The notes: generated by a model from the letters alone, not told the origin. Positions 33,061 to 42,911 are shown, counted from the first letter of the stretch. The stretch: DNA of 64,000 nt from an uncultured Eubacteriales bacterium (GCA_934486825.1 CAKSQF010000001.1:1-64000); one strand, 5' to 3'. Translations and numbers: made by a program.

Positions 33061-34806
33061 ATGCCGTTTATCGACCGGTCGGTTATCGAAGAAATAAAAC
33101 TGCGGTGTAATATAGAGGAAGTGATTTCGGCCTATGTGACACTTAAAAGATCAGGCTCCAATTATGTCGGTCTCTGCCCGTTCCACAGCGAAAAGTCACC
33201 GTCCTTTACCGTTTTCGCAAATGAGGGAAATTTTTATTGCTTCGGGTGCGGGGCGGGCGGCGATGTAATCAATTTTATACGGAAAGCCGAAAATATAGAT
33301 TATCCGTCAGCCGTTGAACTGCTTGCGAAGAGAGTCGGGATATCGGTAACACGCACGGACAGCGAGAGAATCGAAAACGACAGGCGGGAGCGCACGGTTG
33401 CCATGAACAGAGATGCCGCACGTTTCTTCAGCAATGTTCTTCTGAATACGCCCGAAGGAAAGCCCGGACTTGATTATCTCCTTTCAAGAGGGCTGTCGAT
33501 ACCGCTGATACGTCACTTCGGACTCGGCTTTGCACCCAATGATTTTGACAGCTTTCCAAAGTATATGAAAGGAAAGGGATACAGCGATAAAGAACTGTCC
33601 GACGGCTATCTCGTGCGGATGACCGAAAAAACGCATCGTCCGTTTAGCCTCTTCCGTAACCGGGTGATCTTTCCGATCATATCGACTACCGGAGACGTGC
33701 TGGCATTCGGCGGGCGCGTCATGGATGACTCAAAGCCGAAATATCTCAATTCGTCGGACACCCCGGCATTCAAGAAAAGCAAAAACCTTTTTGCACTGAA
33801 TTTTGCAAAGTCGTCATCGGCGGAGCAGATGATTCTGTGCGAAGGATATATGGATGTGATTGCACTCCACGGTGCGGGCTTCACAAATGCGGTGGCAACT
33901 CTCGGAACTGCGATAACTCCCGAGCAGGCGCGTATTTTCAAGCGGTATACGAAAAGCGTGATAATATGCTACGATGCCGACGAAGCGGGGCAGAATGCGG
34001 CGTCAAAAGCGTTCAGCCTTCTCGGAGAGGTCGGCGTGGACTGCAAGATACTGAAGGTAAAGAATGCCAAGGACCCCGACGAATATATAAAAAAATACGG
34101 AGGCGCCGCTTTTAAAAAGCTGATGGAGGGAAGCAAGAGCGAATTCGATTTCAGATTCGATCGGATAAGATCAAAATACGATATTGAAGTTCCCGAGGAA
34201 AAGCTCAAGGCGATCGACGAAACCGTAAACCTGATTTCGGGTGTAAGCTCGGCTGCGAGACGTGACGTGTATATTTTCACTGTCGCGCCGATCTTCGGTA
34301 TCACACCGGAGGCATTGAAACGGGATGTCGAAAGGACGGTATCGTCAAAGAGCCGTCTGCAGAAGCGGGATGAGACAAAAAGCATGATGATGCAGTCTGC
34401 CGGTTATCTTGACCGTGTAAACCCGGATGCCGTAAAAAACATAAAGGCGGCAAGGGCTGAGGAGGCAATCATCGGTATTCTGCTTATTCACCCCGAGTAT
34501 CTCGCAGAGCTGAAAGCAAACGGGCAGCTGCCGACAGAGGATGAGTTTGTGACCGGCTTCGGTAAAAAAGTCTACGCTCTGATGCTTGAGTATTCGGAGT
34601 CGGGGCAGTTTGACGAATCGGTACTCGGACAGAGCCTGTCGGTTGATGAGATCGCCAGACTGTCGAAGCTCAGACTTGAACGGGCAAGTCTTGTCAATAA
34701 TACGACGGAAGTTCTGCTTTCTTGCATAGAAAGCCTGAGAAAAGCCACGGCGGATGCCGGACTTGACATAAACGAACTTATAAACAGCAAAAGGAAAAAC
34801 AAATAA
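33061..34806 (+). CDS. dnaG: DNA primase
   Basis: 581 residues. The zinc finger has C39-P-F-H42 and C60-F-G-C63. The TOPRIM core has LFALNFAKSS, LCEGYMDVIALHGAGF and IICYDADEAGQNAA. The C-terminal helicase-binding part is loosely conserved. DnaG makes RNA primers for replication. ATG 33061 follows GAGGAGG. dnaG leads a macromolecular-synthesis operon with two sigma factor genes; rpsU is absent. Confidence 0.96.
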   Translation: MPFIDRSVIEEIKLRCNIEEVISAYVTLKRSGSNYVGLCPFHSEKSPSFTVFANEGNFYCFGCGAGGDVINFIRKAENIDYPSAVELLAKRVGISVTRTDSERIENDRRERTVAMNRDAARFFSNVLLNTPEGKPGLDYLLSRGLSIPLIRHFGLGFAPNDFDSFPKYMKGKGYSDKELSDGYLVRMTEKTHRPFSLFRNRVIFPIISTTGDVLAFGGRVMDDSKPKYLNSSDTPAFKKSKNLFALNFAKSSSAEQMILCEGYMDVIALHGAGFTNAVATLGTAITPEQARIFKRYTKSVIICYDADEAGQNAASKAFSLLGEVGVDCKILKVKNAKDPDEYIKKYGGAAFKKLMEGSKSEFDFRFDRIRSKYDIEVPEEKLKAIDETVNLISGVSSAARRDVYIFTVAPIFGITPEALKRDVERTVSSKSRLQKRDETKSMMMQSAGYLDRVNPDAVKNIKAARAEEAIIGILLIHPEYLAELKANGQLPTEDEFVTGFGKKVYALMLEYSESGQFDESVLGQSLSVDEIARLSKLRLERASLVNNTTEVLLSCIESLRKATADAGLDINELINSKRKNK

Positions 34807-34842
34807 ACAACGGATGTTGAAAACGGAGGAAACATTTCAGAT

Positions 34843-36051
34843 ATGAGAATAAACGGAGACAATCTTGCGGACGGACTTTATGATGCAAACGATCTGACAG
34901 AGGCAAGCACGGGCATAGGTGATCTTGGCTTTCTGGACGATTTCGATGATAATGTGTTTGAAGGAAGCGCCGAGCTTTGCGAAAATCCCGAGGGCGATGA
35001 AAACGAAATAGCAAATTACATACAGAATTCCAACGCGGACGAGCTTGTCAACGAGATGGGACAGTATTCAAGCGCCGAGGATATGGAAAAAGCGCTCCTT
35101 CAGGAGGGATTTTCGATAGACGATCCCGTAAGACTTTATCTGAAGGAAATAGGTAAGGTTTCACTGCTCGGCAGTGAAGCCGAAGCCGAACTTGCACAGA
35201 CCGTTTACGACGGAATACAGGCACAGACAATGCTGGACGAGCTTCAGAAAGATAAAGCGGCACAAAATGATCCCGCAGTCTCCGAATATCTTGAAACTCT
35301 CAGAAAAAAGGTGGAGAAGGGACAGCGCGCGAAGGACAGACTTGTAGAGGCAAACCTGCGGCTTGTTGTCAGCATTGCAAAAAGACATTCCGGCAAAGGA
35401 CTTTCATTCCTTGATCTTATACAGGAAGGAAATCTCGGACTTCTTAAGGCAGCCGAGAAATTCGATTACCGCAAGGGATATAAATTTTCGACATATGCGA
35501 CATGGTGGATACGGCAGTCGATAACACGTGCGGTTGCCGATCAGGCAAGGACGATAAGAATACCGGTCCACATGGTTGAAACCATACACCGGCTTTCCCG
35601 TGTGTCAAGACAGCTCAATCAGGAACTCGGAAGAGATCCGTCGGTTGATGAAATAGCTGCGGCTATGGGCGTTGCACCCGAAAAGGTGCGCGAAATAATG
35701 CGGATTGCGATGGATCCGGTTTCGCTGGAAACCCCGATAGGCGAGGAAGAGGATTCGCATCTCGGAGACTTTATACGGGACGATACCGCCATGACCCCGT
35801 CGGATTCGGTCTTTCATTCAATGCTCAGGGATGAGCTTCTCAAGGAGCTTCATACCCTCAGTCCGAGGGAAGAGCGCGTCCTTTTGCTCAGATACGGTCT
35901 TATTGACAATCATGTACATACGCTTGAGGAGGTAGGAGCCCAGCTTAATATAACAAGAGAACGTGTCCGCCAGATCGAGGCAAAGGCGCTTCGCAAAATC
36001 AGGGGAAAGATAAGCTTCAAAAGAAAGCATATAAACGATTATATTGATTGA
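34843..36051 (+). CDS. rpoD: Primary-type sigma-70 factor, copy 1 (divergent C-terminus)
   Basis: 402 residues. An acidic N-terminus of about 95 residues is followed by region 1.2 (IDDPVRLYLKEIGKVSLL), region 2 (NLRLVVSIAKRHSGKGLSFLDL, YATWWIRQSI), region 3 and region 4 (LEEVGAQLNITRERVRQIEAKALRKIRG). The last 20 residues (KISFKRKHINDYID) depart from the canonical HPSRSxxLRxxLD of group 1 sigmas, which copy 2 keeps. Region 2 is nearly identical to copy 2, so both should read the same -10. It lies 36 bases after dnaG behind GGAGG. Confidence 0.92.
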   Translation: MRINGDNLADGLYDANDLTEASTGIGDLGFLDDFDDNVFEGSAELCENPEGDENEIANYIQNSNADELVNEMGQYSSAEDMEKALLQEGFSIDDPVRLYLKEIGKVSLLGSEAEAELAQTVYDGIQAQTMLDELQKDKAAQNDPAVSEYLETLRKKVEKGQRAKDRLVEANLRLVVSIAKRHSGKGLSFLDLIQEGNLGLLKAAEKFDYRKGYKFSTYATWWIRQSITRAVADQARTIRIPVHMVETIHRLSRVSRQLNQELGRDPSVDEIAAAMGVAPEKVREIMRIAMDPVSLETPIGEEEDSHLGDFIRDDTAMTPSDSVFHSMLRDELLKELHTLSPREERVLLLRYGLIDNHVHTLEEVGAQLNITRERVRQIEAKALRKIRGKISFKRKHINDYID

Positions 36052-36128
36052 TCTGTCCCCCGTGACAGCTCAACGAGCCGGATGAGGTCGGATTTGCCGA
36101 TCTTGAATCAGAAAGGATGGCAGATATA

Positions 36129-37334
36129 ATGAATATCAGTGACGTAACAGAAGTGTTCAACGGATCGGACGTTGAAGGAATACTTGAAGGTGCAAATAAA
36201 AAATCCATATCGGACAGCAATCTGATAGATGCGTTCGGGGATGACGATTTTGACATCGAACATGTGGAAAAGCTTTGTGAAAGCATGGATAATGCGGAAA
36301 CCGCTACGAAGGAAGAGACGGTAAACGAAATAAATAATGCCGAAATAGCCGAAATCGAGAACGAAGCGGGACAGTACGGCTCTGCCGAGGAGATGGAAAA
36401 GCTTCTTGCACAGGGCGGACTTGCGATCGACGATCCGGTGAGGATGTACCTGAAGGAAATAGGACAGATACCGCTTCTGACCTCAGAGCAGGAAATGATC
36501 TGCGCACAGCAGATGAAGGAGGGTGCCGAGGCGGACAGCATGCTTGAAAATCCCGAGGGACTTGATCCCGATACGCTTGAACAGCTTAAAAAGCAGAGTG
36601 AGCTCGGAAATGAGGCGAAAAACAAGCTTGTCGAATCCAATCTGCGGCTTGTTGTCAGTGTGGCAAAAAGACATTCGGGCAAGGGACTTTCTTTTCTCGA
36701 TCTTATACAGGAAGGAAATCTGGGACTTCTGAAGGCGGTCGAAAAGTTTGATTACAGCAAAGGATTCAAATTTTCGACATATGCGACATGGTGGATACGT
36801 CAGTCGATAACAAGGGCAATAGCCGATCAGGCAAGAACGATACGGATTCCCGTTCATATGGTCGAAACCATCCATAAAGTGTCACGTGCATCGCGTAAGC
36901 TTCTCCAGGAATACGGAAGAGAGCCTACAAGCGAGGAGATTGCAAAGGAAGTCGATATGCCGGTCGATAAAGTACGCGAGATCATGAAAATCGCAATGGA
37001 TCCGGTACCGCTTGAAACTCCTGTCGGAGAAGAGGATGATTCCCAGCTTTACGATTTTATAGAGGATGAGGATTCACCTTCGCCGTCCGACAGCGTTTCT
37101 CAGAGTATGCTGAGAGAACAGCTTGTTTCGGTGCTTCATACGCTTACTCCGAGGGAAGAACAGGTGCTTATGCTTCGTTTCGGACTCAAAGACGGACAGC
37201 AGCATACCCTTGAAGAGGTCGGAGCCGCATTCCAGATAACGAGGGAGAGAATAAGGCAGATTGAGGCGAAAGCACTGCGTAAGCTGCGTCACCCGAGCCG
37301 CTCGCGTAAATTGCGCGATTATCTCGATAATTGA
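36129..37334 (+). CDS. rpoD: Primary sigma-70 factor RpoD, copy 2 (canonical)
   Basis: 401 residues. The N-terminus is acidic, then region 1.2 (IDDPVRMYLKEIGQIPLL), region 2 (NLRLVVSVAKRHSGKGLSFLDL), region 3, and region 4.2 (LEEVGAAFQITRERIRQIEAKALRKLRHPSRSRKLRDYLDN), the textbook group 1 ending. It is likely the true housekeeping sigma. The start may be ATG 36117 or 36129; the AAAGGA SD touches the first and is 11 bases from the second. Both copies lack a full region 1.1 and the large non-conserved insert of proteobacterial RpoD. Confidence 0.94.
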   Translation: MNISDVTEVFNGSDVEGILEGANKKSISDSNLIDAFGDDDFDIEHVEKLCESMDNAETATKEETVNEINNAEIAEIENEAGQYGSAEEMEKLLAQGGLAIDDPVRMYLKEIGQIPLLTSEQEMICAQQMKEGAEADSMLENPEGLDPDTLEQLKKQSELGNEAKNKLVESNLRLVVSVAKRHSGKGLSFLDLIQEGNLGLLKAVEKFDYSKGFKFSTYATWWIRQSITRAIADQARTIRIPVHMVETIHKVSRASRKLLQEYGREPTSEEIAKEVDMPVDKVREIMKIAMDPVPLETPVGEEDDSQLYDFIEDEDSPSPSDSVSQSMLREQLVSVLHTLTPREEQVLMLRFGLKDGQQHTLEEVGAAFQITRERIRQIEAKALRKLRHPSRSRKLRDYLDN

Positions 37335-37344
37335 CGAAATATTC

Positions 37345-37362
37345 TTTTTGTTGCAACAAAAA
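37345..37362. promoter_or_regulatory. Perfect 18-bp palindrome after rpoD
   Basis: An 18-base perfect palindrome (centre TTGCAA flanked by A/T runs) lies 11 bases after the stop of the second sigma gene. It could be a compact terminator or an operator. The remaining 170 bases up to the next promoter are A/T-rich with no gene I can see. Confidence 0.4.
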
Positions 37363-37535
37363 TCGTCATTGTGTACAAACTGACGCAGTGTGTTTTGTTA
37401 CAAATGACACCGAAACTGTTTGCTTTTGACAAATTACAAAACAAATATTGTGCAACATGAATTAATAAACTGTGAACAATGTTTTTGACTGATAAAACTG
37501 AAAAAAATATTTCGGTTTTTGAGAGTTTGCACACC

Positions 37536-37564
37536 TTGACAGATTGCGAAATTTATTGTAAAAT
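37536..37564 (+). promoter_or_regulatory. Promoter of solute-binding lipoprotein gene
   Basis: TTGACA (37536-37541), 17-base spacer, TAAAAT (37559-37564). Confidence 0.8.
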
Positions 37565-37646
37565 ACGATGTAAATAAGCAGGCGGACGTTATCGCCTGCG
37601 GTATATGATATAACTCATTTTTGAGATTCCAAGGAGGAAATCCCGC

Positions 37647-39383
37647 ATGAAAAAACACATTGTAAGCTTCGGTCTTGCATTGCTGATGCTTATTTCTGCT
37701 TTGTCGGTTCTTACAGGTTGTCAGGAGAACCGTAATACTCAGGAAGATAGTGTTGTAAAACCTCTCACACTTACCTTGACTATGGTGACGGGCAGGGAAA
37801 CTACCCCTGAAGGAATAGCCGCCGCTCAGGCAGCAATGAATAAAATAACCGAGAATGATCTCAATATACATGTGGTTCTGCAGCTGTATACCGAGGATGA
37901 GTACAAGAGTGCGGTTATGGCGAAGCTGAAGGCAAGACAGGCTGATGTGGATGCCGGCATAAAGAAGACATCTATCGGTCAGGAAACGGATAAAAAGATT
38001 ATCGAGATCGTCGAAGGACAGAAACGTGAAGTTACCGCTTTCCCCGATCCGTATGAAAACCAGATCGATATCTTCATGATACCCGACAGGGAAATGTATC
38101 TTGAGCTTTACAGTATTGCGAACGCCACCGAGGGCGTAAGGGTCGATTACCTTAACAGATCCGATGTGGATGCGGGTATAACCTCCGAGGATGTGGCCCC
38201 GAAGCTTGTCAAATATATATCGGGGGATCTTTTGGGCTATTGCACCGACGATATCTACGGCGGCTCGATCTCGTTTATCCCGAGAACCTATTACTACGGC
38301 GAATACGAATATCTCCTCGTTAAAAAGGAGCTTTTTGATAAGTATCCTTATACCATAACCGATATGAAGAGCCTCCCCGATCTGCGCGAGTATCTTGTTG
38401 ATGTTGCGGAAAATGAAAAGGGTGTTACCCCGCTCTATAACATCTTTGATATGGGACTTGTAAGCGTTACGGGTAAGCAGTCGGTTTTCGCAAAGGCGCT
38501 TACGACCGGAATGAAAGAGAACGATCAGGGTCTTACACCCGGTGCGATAACCACAAGTAGCGATATAAGAAAGATTCTTGCCACATATGTTGACTGCGGG
38601 CGCGTAAACGGGGATTATGCACAGCATAATAAAGAGGTTGATTTCAACGCAAACTTCGCAGCGGCGTTCATAAAGGGTACAGCCGATCTTCCCGCAAAAT
38701 ACGAGGATGAATATTACGTAATCCGTACCGGTAATCCCGTGGCTGAAAAGTCCGCTATGTTTGATTACTGCTTTGCTCTTTCGAATTATTCGTCCGATGC
38801 ATCCAGATGCATGAAGCTGATACAGGAGCTTTATACGAATGAGGCACTGCTCAACGCTCTTCTTTACGGCGAAGAGAACGTAACATATATCAAGGACGAA
38901 GAGAGCGGAATAGTTACAAGAAAGCACAGCGGCGAGGGAAACTCCATATACATAATGGATGAGTATCAGGTCGGAAACGCATTTCTTGCATGGCAGAACA
39001 GTGAGATGAGCGAAGAAGAACTGGAGATATCGGCAGACGGCTGGAGACTTGCAAAGCGGGCATATTCGGATGCGATTTTCTCTCCCTATGCAAGATTCAA
39101 TGTTGTGATGGATTCCGAGGAGGATTATACCGATTCAAGTACGGTTCTCCTTGAGGATTATTTCGATCAGCTTGCGGTTCTTTATGATGAACTTTGGGTC
39201 AAGCTTCGTGAGTTTGAAGCGTTTGATTCCACACAGAACGACACGGCGACTGCGGATGAATTCATAACCTATCTTGATAAATGGCTTATGGCACAGGAAT
39301 GTATGAAGCAGATGACCGGTACGCTGAAACGCGGTCTGACACAGCAGTATGTCGTATGGTGGCGTTCCATATACAGCACCTGA
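37647..39383 (+). CDS. Extracellular solute-binding lipoprotein, orphan
   Basis: 578 residues. The signal peptide (FGLALLMLISALSVLTGC) ends in a clear lipobox, so the protein is lipid-anchored outside. The rest resembles family 1 substrate-binding proteins of sugar ABC importers: MNKITENDLNIHVVLQLYTEDEYKSAVM and the long mixed alpha/beta body with KAYSDAIFSPYARF-like C-terminal segments. No permease or ATPase gene lies near, and the gene is flanked by its own promoter and a hairpin. The ligand is unknown. An AAGGAGGAAA SD precedes ATG 37647. Confidence 0.8.
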   Translation: MKKHIVSFGLALLMLISALSVLTGCQENRNTQEDSVVKPLTLTLTMVTGRETTPEGIAAAQAAMNKITENDLNIHVVLQLYTEDEYKSAVMAKLKARQADVDAGIKKTSIGQETDKKIIEIVEGQKREVTAFPDPYENQIDIFMIPDREMYLELYSIANATEGVRVDYLNRSDVDAGITSEDVAPKLVKYISGDLLGYCTDDIYGGSISFIPRTYYYGEYEYLLVKKELFDKYPYTITDMKSLPDLREYLVDVAENEKGVTPLYNIFDMGLVSVTGKQSVFAKALTTGMKENDQGLTPGAITTSSDIRKILATYVDCGRVNGDYAQHNKEVDFNANFAAAFIKGTADLPAKYEDEYYVIRTGNPVAEKSAMFDYCFALSNYSSDASRCMKLIQELYTNEALLNALLYGEENVTYIKDEESGIVTRKHSGEGNSIYIMDEYQVGNAFLAWQNSEMSEEELEISADGWRLAKRAYSDAIFSPYARFNVVMDSEEDYTDSSTVLLEDYFDQLAVLYDELWVKLREFEAFDSTQNDTATADEFITYLDKWLMAQECMKQMTGTLKRGLTQQYVVWWRSIYST

Positions 39384-39420
39384 TGCTGTATCGCATTAAA
39401 ATTTGTTAAATGTTTTTACA

Positions 39421-39446
39421 CCGATCGACCCGTAAGGGTCGGTCGG
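39421..39446 (+). terminator. Hairpin after lipoprotein gene
   Basis: An 11-bp stem (39421-39431 with 39436-39446, one G-T pair) with a GTAA loop; the following T-run is weak. Confidence 0.55.
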
Positions 39447-39549
39447 TATTCTGATGTTTGAATTGTTGTTGATGTTGAACAAATAAATCCGATTAAATAT
39501 CTGCGGTTTGTAAAAAAAATAGAATTTTAATGCATAATTACAGCATGGC

Positions 39550-39578
39550 TTGACTTTTGAAAGGTTGAATGGTATAAT
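39550..39578 (+). promoter_or_regulatory. Promoter of rpsL operon
   Basis: TTGACT (39550-39555), 17-base spacer, TATAAT (39573-39578). About 80 bases of leader follow. Confidence 0.8.
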
Positions 39579-39669
39579 AACAAAGTCTAATGATGCGTAC
39601 TTGTGTAACAAAGTAATATTGCATTGTCGGATTGATAAACATGATTCTTTACAGAACAGGAGGTGCAGT

Positions 39670-40092
39670 ATGCCAACATTTAACCAGCTTGTAAAGCAGG
39701 GCAGATCAAAGAAGGTCTTCAAGTCGAAGTCTCCTATGCTTCAAAAGGGATTCAACACTCTGAATAACGCTCCGACGGATCAGAATTCTCCCCAGAAGAG
39801 AGGAGTTTGCACGAAGGTATCGACGACCAGCCCGAAAAAGCCTAACTCGGCTCTTCGTAAGATTGCCAGAGTAAAGCTTACCAACGGTCTCGAAGCAACC
39901 ACTTATATTCCCGGTATCGGACACAATCTTCAGGAACACTCGGTTGTGCTGATTCGCGGCGGACGTGTTCGTGACCTTCCCGGTGTGCGTTACCACATTA
40001 TTCGCGGAACGCTTGATACCCAGGGCGTTGATGCCCGCAGACAGAGCCGTTCAAAGTACGGCGCAAAAACCCCCAAAGCAGCAAAGAAGTAA
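39670..40092 (+). CDS. rpsL: 30S ribosomal protein S12
   Basis: 140 residues. PTFNQLVKQGR, QKRGVCTKVSTTSPKKPNSA, IPGIGHNLQEHSVVLIRGGRVRDLPGVRYHIIRG and RQSRSKYGAKTPKA are standard. K and P positions tied to streptomycin resistance (TSPKKPNSA) look wild type. ATG 39670 follows CAGGAGGTG. It leads the str operon. Confidence 0.98.
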   Translation: MPTFNQLVKQGRSKKVFKSKSPMLQKGFNTLNNAPTDQNSPQKRGVCTKVSTTSPKKPNSALRKIARVKLTNGLEATTYIPGIGHNLQEHSVVLIRGGRVRDLPGVRYHIIRGTLDTQGVDARRQSRSKYGAKTPKAAKK

Positions 40093-40246
40093 TTTGCGGC
40101 AAGGGTAGGTATAAAAAACATCTGATCGTTTGTGCCACCGAGACTGTTAAAGATGAATGTTTATTGAAACCGACAGCCTGAGCACTTAACGGAAGAAAGA
40201 TTTCGAGTACCTGTGATATCATTTTTTTATGAAGGAGGGAAGTACA

Positions 40247-40717
40247 GTGCCTAGAAGAGGACGAATTTCCAAAAGAGAAGTATTGCCGGATCCTATGTAT
40301 AATTCAAAGCTGGTTACAAAGCTTATAAATAACATAATGTATGACGGCAAAAAGGGAGTTGCTCAGAAGATCGTTTACGATGCATTTGCAATCGTGGAAG
40401 AGAAATCCGGCAAAAATGCCCTTGAAGTATTTACTACAGCACTGGAGAACATTATGCCTGTTCTCGAGGTAAAGGCTCGCCGTGTCGGCGGCTCAACCTA
40501 TCAGGTTCCTATGGATGTAAGACCCGAAAGACGTCAGACACTCGGTCTGCGTTGGCTCAGGACATATTCGAGAAACCGCAGTGAAAACACAATGGCAGAA
40601 CGCCTTGCAGCAGAAATTCTTGATGCAAACAACAATATGGGCGGAGCTGTCAAGAAAAAAGAAGAGACCCATAAAATGGCTGAGGCTAACAAGGCTTTCG
40701 CTCATTACAGATATTGA
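40247..40717 (+). CDS. rpsG: 30S ribosomal protein S7
   Basis: 156 residues with PRRGRISKREVLPDP, LINNIMYDGKKG, ENIMPVLEVKARRVGGSTYQVP and the C-terminal AEANKAFAHYRY. S7 starts 30S head assembly. The start is GTG at 40247, which follows GAAGGAGGGA; upstream in-frame codons would put the SD inside the gene. The 154-base gap after rpsL holds no recognised element. Confidence 0.97.
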   Translation: MPRRGRISKREVLPDPMYNSKLVTKLINNIMYDGKKGVAQKIVYDAFAIVEEKSGKNALEVFTTALENIMPVLEVKARRVGGSTYQVPMDVRPERRQTLGLRWLRTYSRNRSENTMAERLAAEILDANNNMGGAVKKKEETHKMAEANKAFAHYRY

Positions 40718-40768
40718 TCTGACTTTTGTCAATCGTTTTTGTAGTTTAAAAATTAAGGAGAAAAGTCA

Positions 40769-42874
40769 ATGCCCAGAGAATATTCACTTGAAAATACCCG
40801 TAATATCGGTATAATGGCTCATATAGACGCCGGAAAAACGACGACTACCGAGCGTATCCTTTTTTATACGGGTGTAAACCATAAGATCGGCGAGACCCAT
40901 GACGGTGAAGCGACGATGGACTGGATGGCTCAGGAGCAGGAAAGAGGTATTACAATTACTTCTGCGGCTACTACCTGCCATTGGAAAAAGGCAGACGGTT
41001 CCGCGCCTGAGACGCGTATCAACATTATTGATACCCCCGGTCACGTTGACTTTACGGTTGAGGTTGAAAGATCGCTCCGCGTGCTTGACGGTTCCGTAAC
41101 CGTTCTGTGCGCAAAGGGCGGTGTCGAACCTCAGTCGGAGACCGTGTGGCGTCAGGCTGATAAGTACGGTGTCCCGAGAATGGTCTATGTAAACAAAATG
41201 GACATAATGGGCGCCAATTTCTACCGCTGCGTGGACATGCTTCATGAAAGACTGAAGGCAAACGCAGTGCCGATTCAGCTTCCTATCGGAGCTGAGGAAT
41301 CGTTTAAAGGTATCATTGACCTTATGAACATGGAAGCGGACGTCTATTATGATGAGATGGGTAAGGACATGCGTGTTGAGTCCATTCCCGCGGACATGCT
41401 TGATAAAGCCAATGACTATCACGCAAAGATGGTGGAAGCTATCGTTGAGACAGATGATGACCTTGCAATGAAGTACCTTGAGGGCGAGGAAATTTCGGTT
41501 CCCGAGCTCAAGGCTGCTCTTCGTAAGGCTACGATCGATAACAAGATCGTGCCTGTCATCTGCGGAACCTCTTATAAAAACAAGGGCGTTCAGAAGCTTC
41601 TTGATGCCATCGTCGATTATATGCCTGCTCCTACCGATGTTCCTCCGATCAAGGGTATCGACCCCGATGCGGATCCGGATAACAACGAGGTTGAGTGCTA
41701 TGCAACCGACGACGGTAACTTTGCAGCTCTTGCATTCAAGATTATGACAGACCCCTATGTCGGAAAGCTCTGCTTCTTCCGTGTTTACGAAGGAACTCTT
41801 CCGGCGGGTACGACTGTTTATAACTCAACAAAACGTCAGAAAGAAAGAATCGGCCGTATTCTTCAGATGCACGCAAATCAGCGTAAAGACCTTGATATCT
41901 GCTATTCCGGCGATATTGCCGCAGCAGTCGGTCTGAAATACACCACAACAGGTGATACGCTTTGCAACGAAGATCATCCGGTTGTTCTTGAGTCAATGGA
42001 ATTCCCGGAACCTGTTATCAAAGAGGCGATTGAGCCGAAGACAAGAGCTGCTCAGGAAAAGATGGGCATAGCTCTTGCAAAGCTCGCCGAGGAGGATCCG
42101 ACCTTCCGTACCTATACCGATGAGGAGACAGGTCAGACAATCATCGCGGGAATGGGTGAGCTTCACCTTGAGATAATTGTTGACCGTCTGCTTCGCGAGT
42201 TCAAGGTCGAGGCGAATATCGGTGCTCCGCAGGTTTCGTATAAGGAAACCATCACAACCTCTGCCGATGAGGATTGCAAGTATGCACGTCAGTCGGGTGG
42301 TAAGGGTCAGTATGGTCATGTCAAGATCACAATTGAGCCCAACGAACCCGGAAAAGGATATGAATTCATCAATAAGGTTGTCGGCGGTGCTATCCCGAAG
42401 GAATATATTCCGGCGGTTGATGCAGGTATACAGGGCGCAATGCAGAACGGTATCCTTGCAGGCTACAATGTAGTTGACGTCAAGGTTACACTGTATGACG
42501 GTTCTTATCATGAAGTCGACTCTTCCGAAATGGCGTTCAAGATTGCCGGTTCGATGGCGTTCAAGAATGCGATGAGAAAGGCAAAGCCGGTTCTGACAGA
42601 GCCGATCATGAAGGTTGTTACAATAACACCTAATGATTATCTCGGATTTGTTATAGGCGACTTCAACAGCCGCAGAGGACAGATCCAGTCAACAGAAGAG
42701 CTTTCGGGCGCAACAGAGGTTATTGCCAATGTGCCGCTCGCAAACATGTTCGGGTATGCTACCGACCTCCGCTCCGGAACACAGGGACGCGGTCAGTATT
42801 CTATGGAACCCAGCCATTTTGCAGAGGTTCCGAAGAGCATAGCTGAAGAAATCATAAAAAATAAATCCAAATAA
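40769..42874 (+). CDS. fusA: Elongation factor G
   Basis: 701 residues. The G domain has NIGIMAHIDAGKTTTTERILFYTG (G1), ITSAATTC (G2), NIIDTPGHVDFT (G3) and VNKMD (G4). Domains III to V follow with KMGIALAKLAEEDPTF and VIGDFNSRRGQI. EF-G drives translocation. It sits in the usual str-operon order. Confidence 0.98.
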   Translation: MPREYSLENTRNIGIMAHIDAGKTTTTERILFYTGVNHKIGETHDGEATMDWMAQEQERGITITSAATTCHWKKADGSAPETRINIIDTPGHVDFTVEVERSLRVLDGSVTVLCAKGGVEPQSETVWRQADKYGVPRMVYVNKMDIMGANFYRCVDMLHERLKANAVPIQLPIGAEESFKGIIDLMNMEADVYYDEMGKDMRVESIPADMLDKANDYHAKMVEAIVETDDDLAMKYLEGEEISVPELKAALRKATIDNKIVPVICGTSYKNKGVQKLLDAIVDYMPAPTDVPPIKGIDPDADPDNNEVECYATDDGNFAALAFKIMTDPYVGKLCFFRVYEGTLPAGTTVYNSTKRQKERIGRILQMHANQRKDLDICYSGDIAAAVGLKYTTTGDTLCNEDHPVVLESMEFPEPVIKEAIEPKTRAAQEKMGIALAKLAEEDPTFRTYTDEETGQTIIAGMGELHLEIIVDRLLREFKVEANIGAPQVSYKETITTSADEDCKYARQSGGKGQYGHVKITIEPNEPGKGYEFINKVVGGAIPKEYIPAVDAGIQGAMQNGILAGYNVVDVKVTLYDGSYHEVDSSEMAFKIAGSMAFKNAMRKAKPVLTEPIMKVVTITPNDYLGFVIGDFNSRRGQIQSTEELSGATEVIANVPLANMFGYATDLRSGTQGRGQYSMEPSHFAEVPKSIAEEIIKNKSK

Positions 42875-42911
42875 TCAAAAACTTGATTATAAATTTTAGG
42901 AGGAAATTAAA

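Noticed and set aside
34843..36051. Copy 1 sigma factor as a pseudogene
   Set aside because: All regions 1.2 to 4.2 are intact with SD and start; only the far C-terminus diverges, so it is treated as functional.
37434..38927. 497-codon minus-strand open frame opposite the solute-binding lipoprotein
   Set aside because: Long but antisense to a gene with promoter, SD, signal peptide and lipobox; its composition (many Ile, Tyr, Cys, Arg) is typical of a reverse-strand shadow.
40093..40246. Possible ribosomal-protein leader or autoregulatory element between rpsL and rpsG
   Set aside because: No clear hairpin or S7-binding mimic could be seen by eye in these 154 bases.
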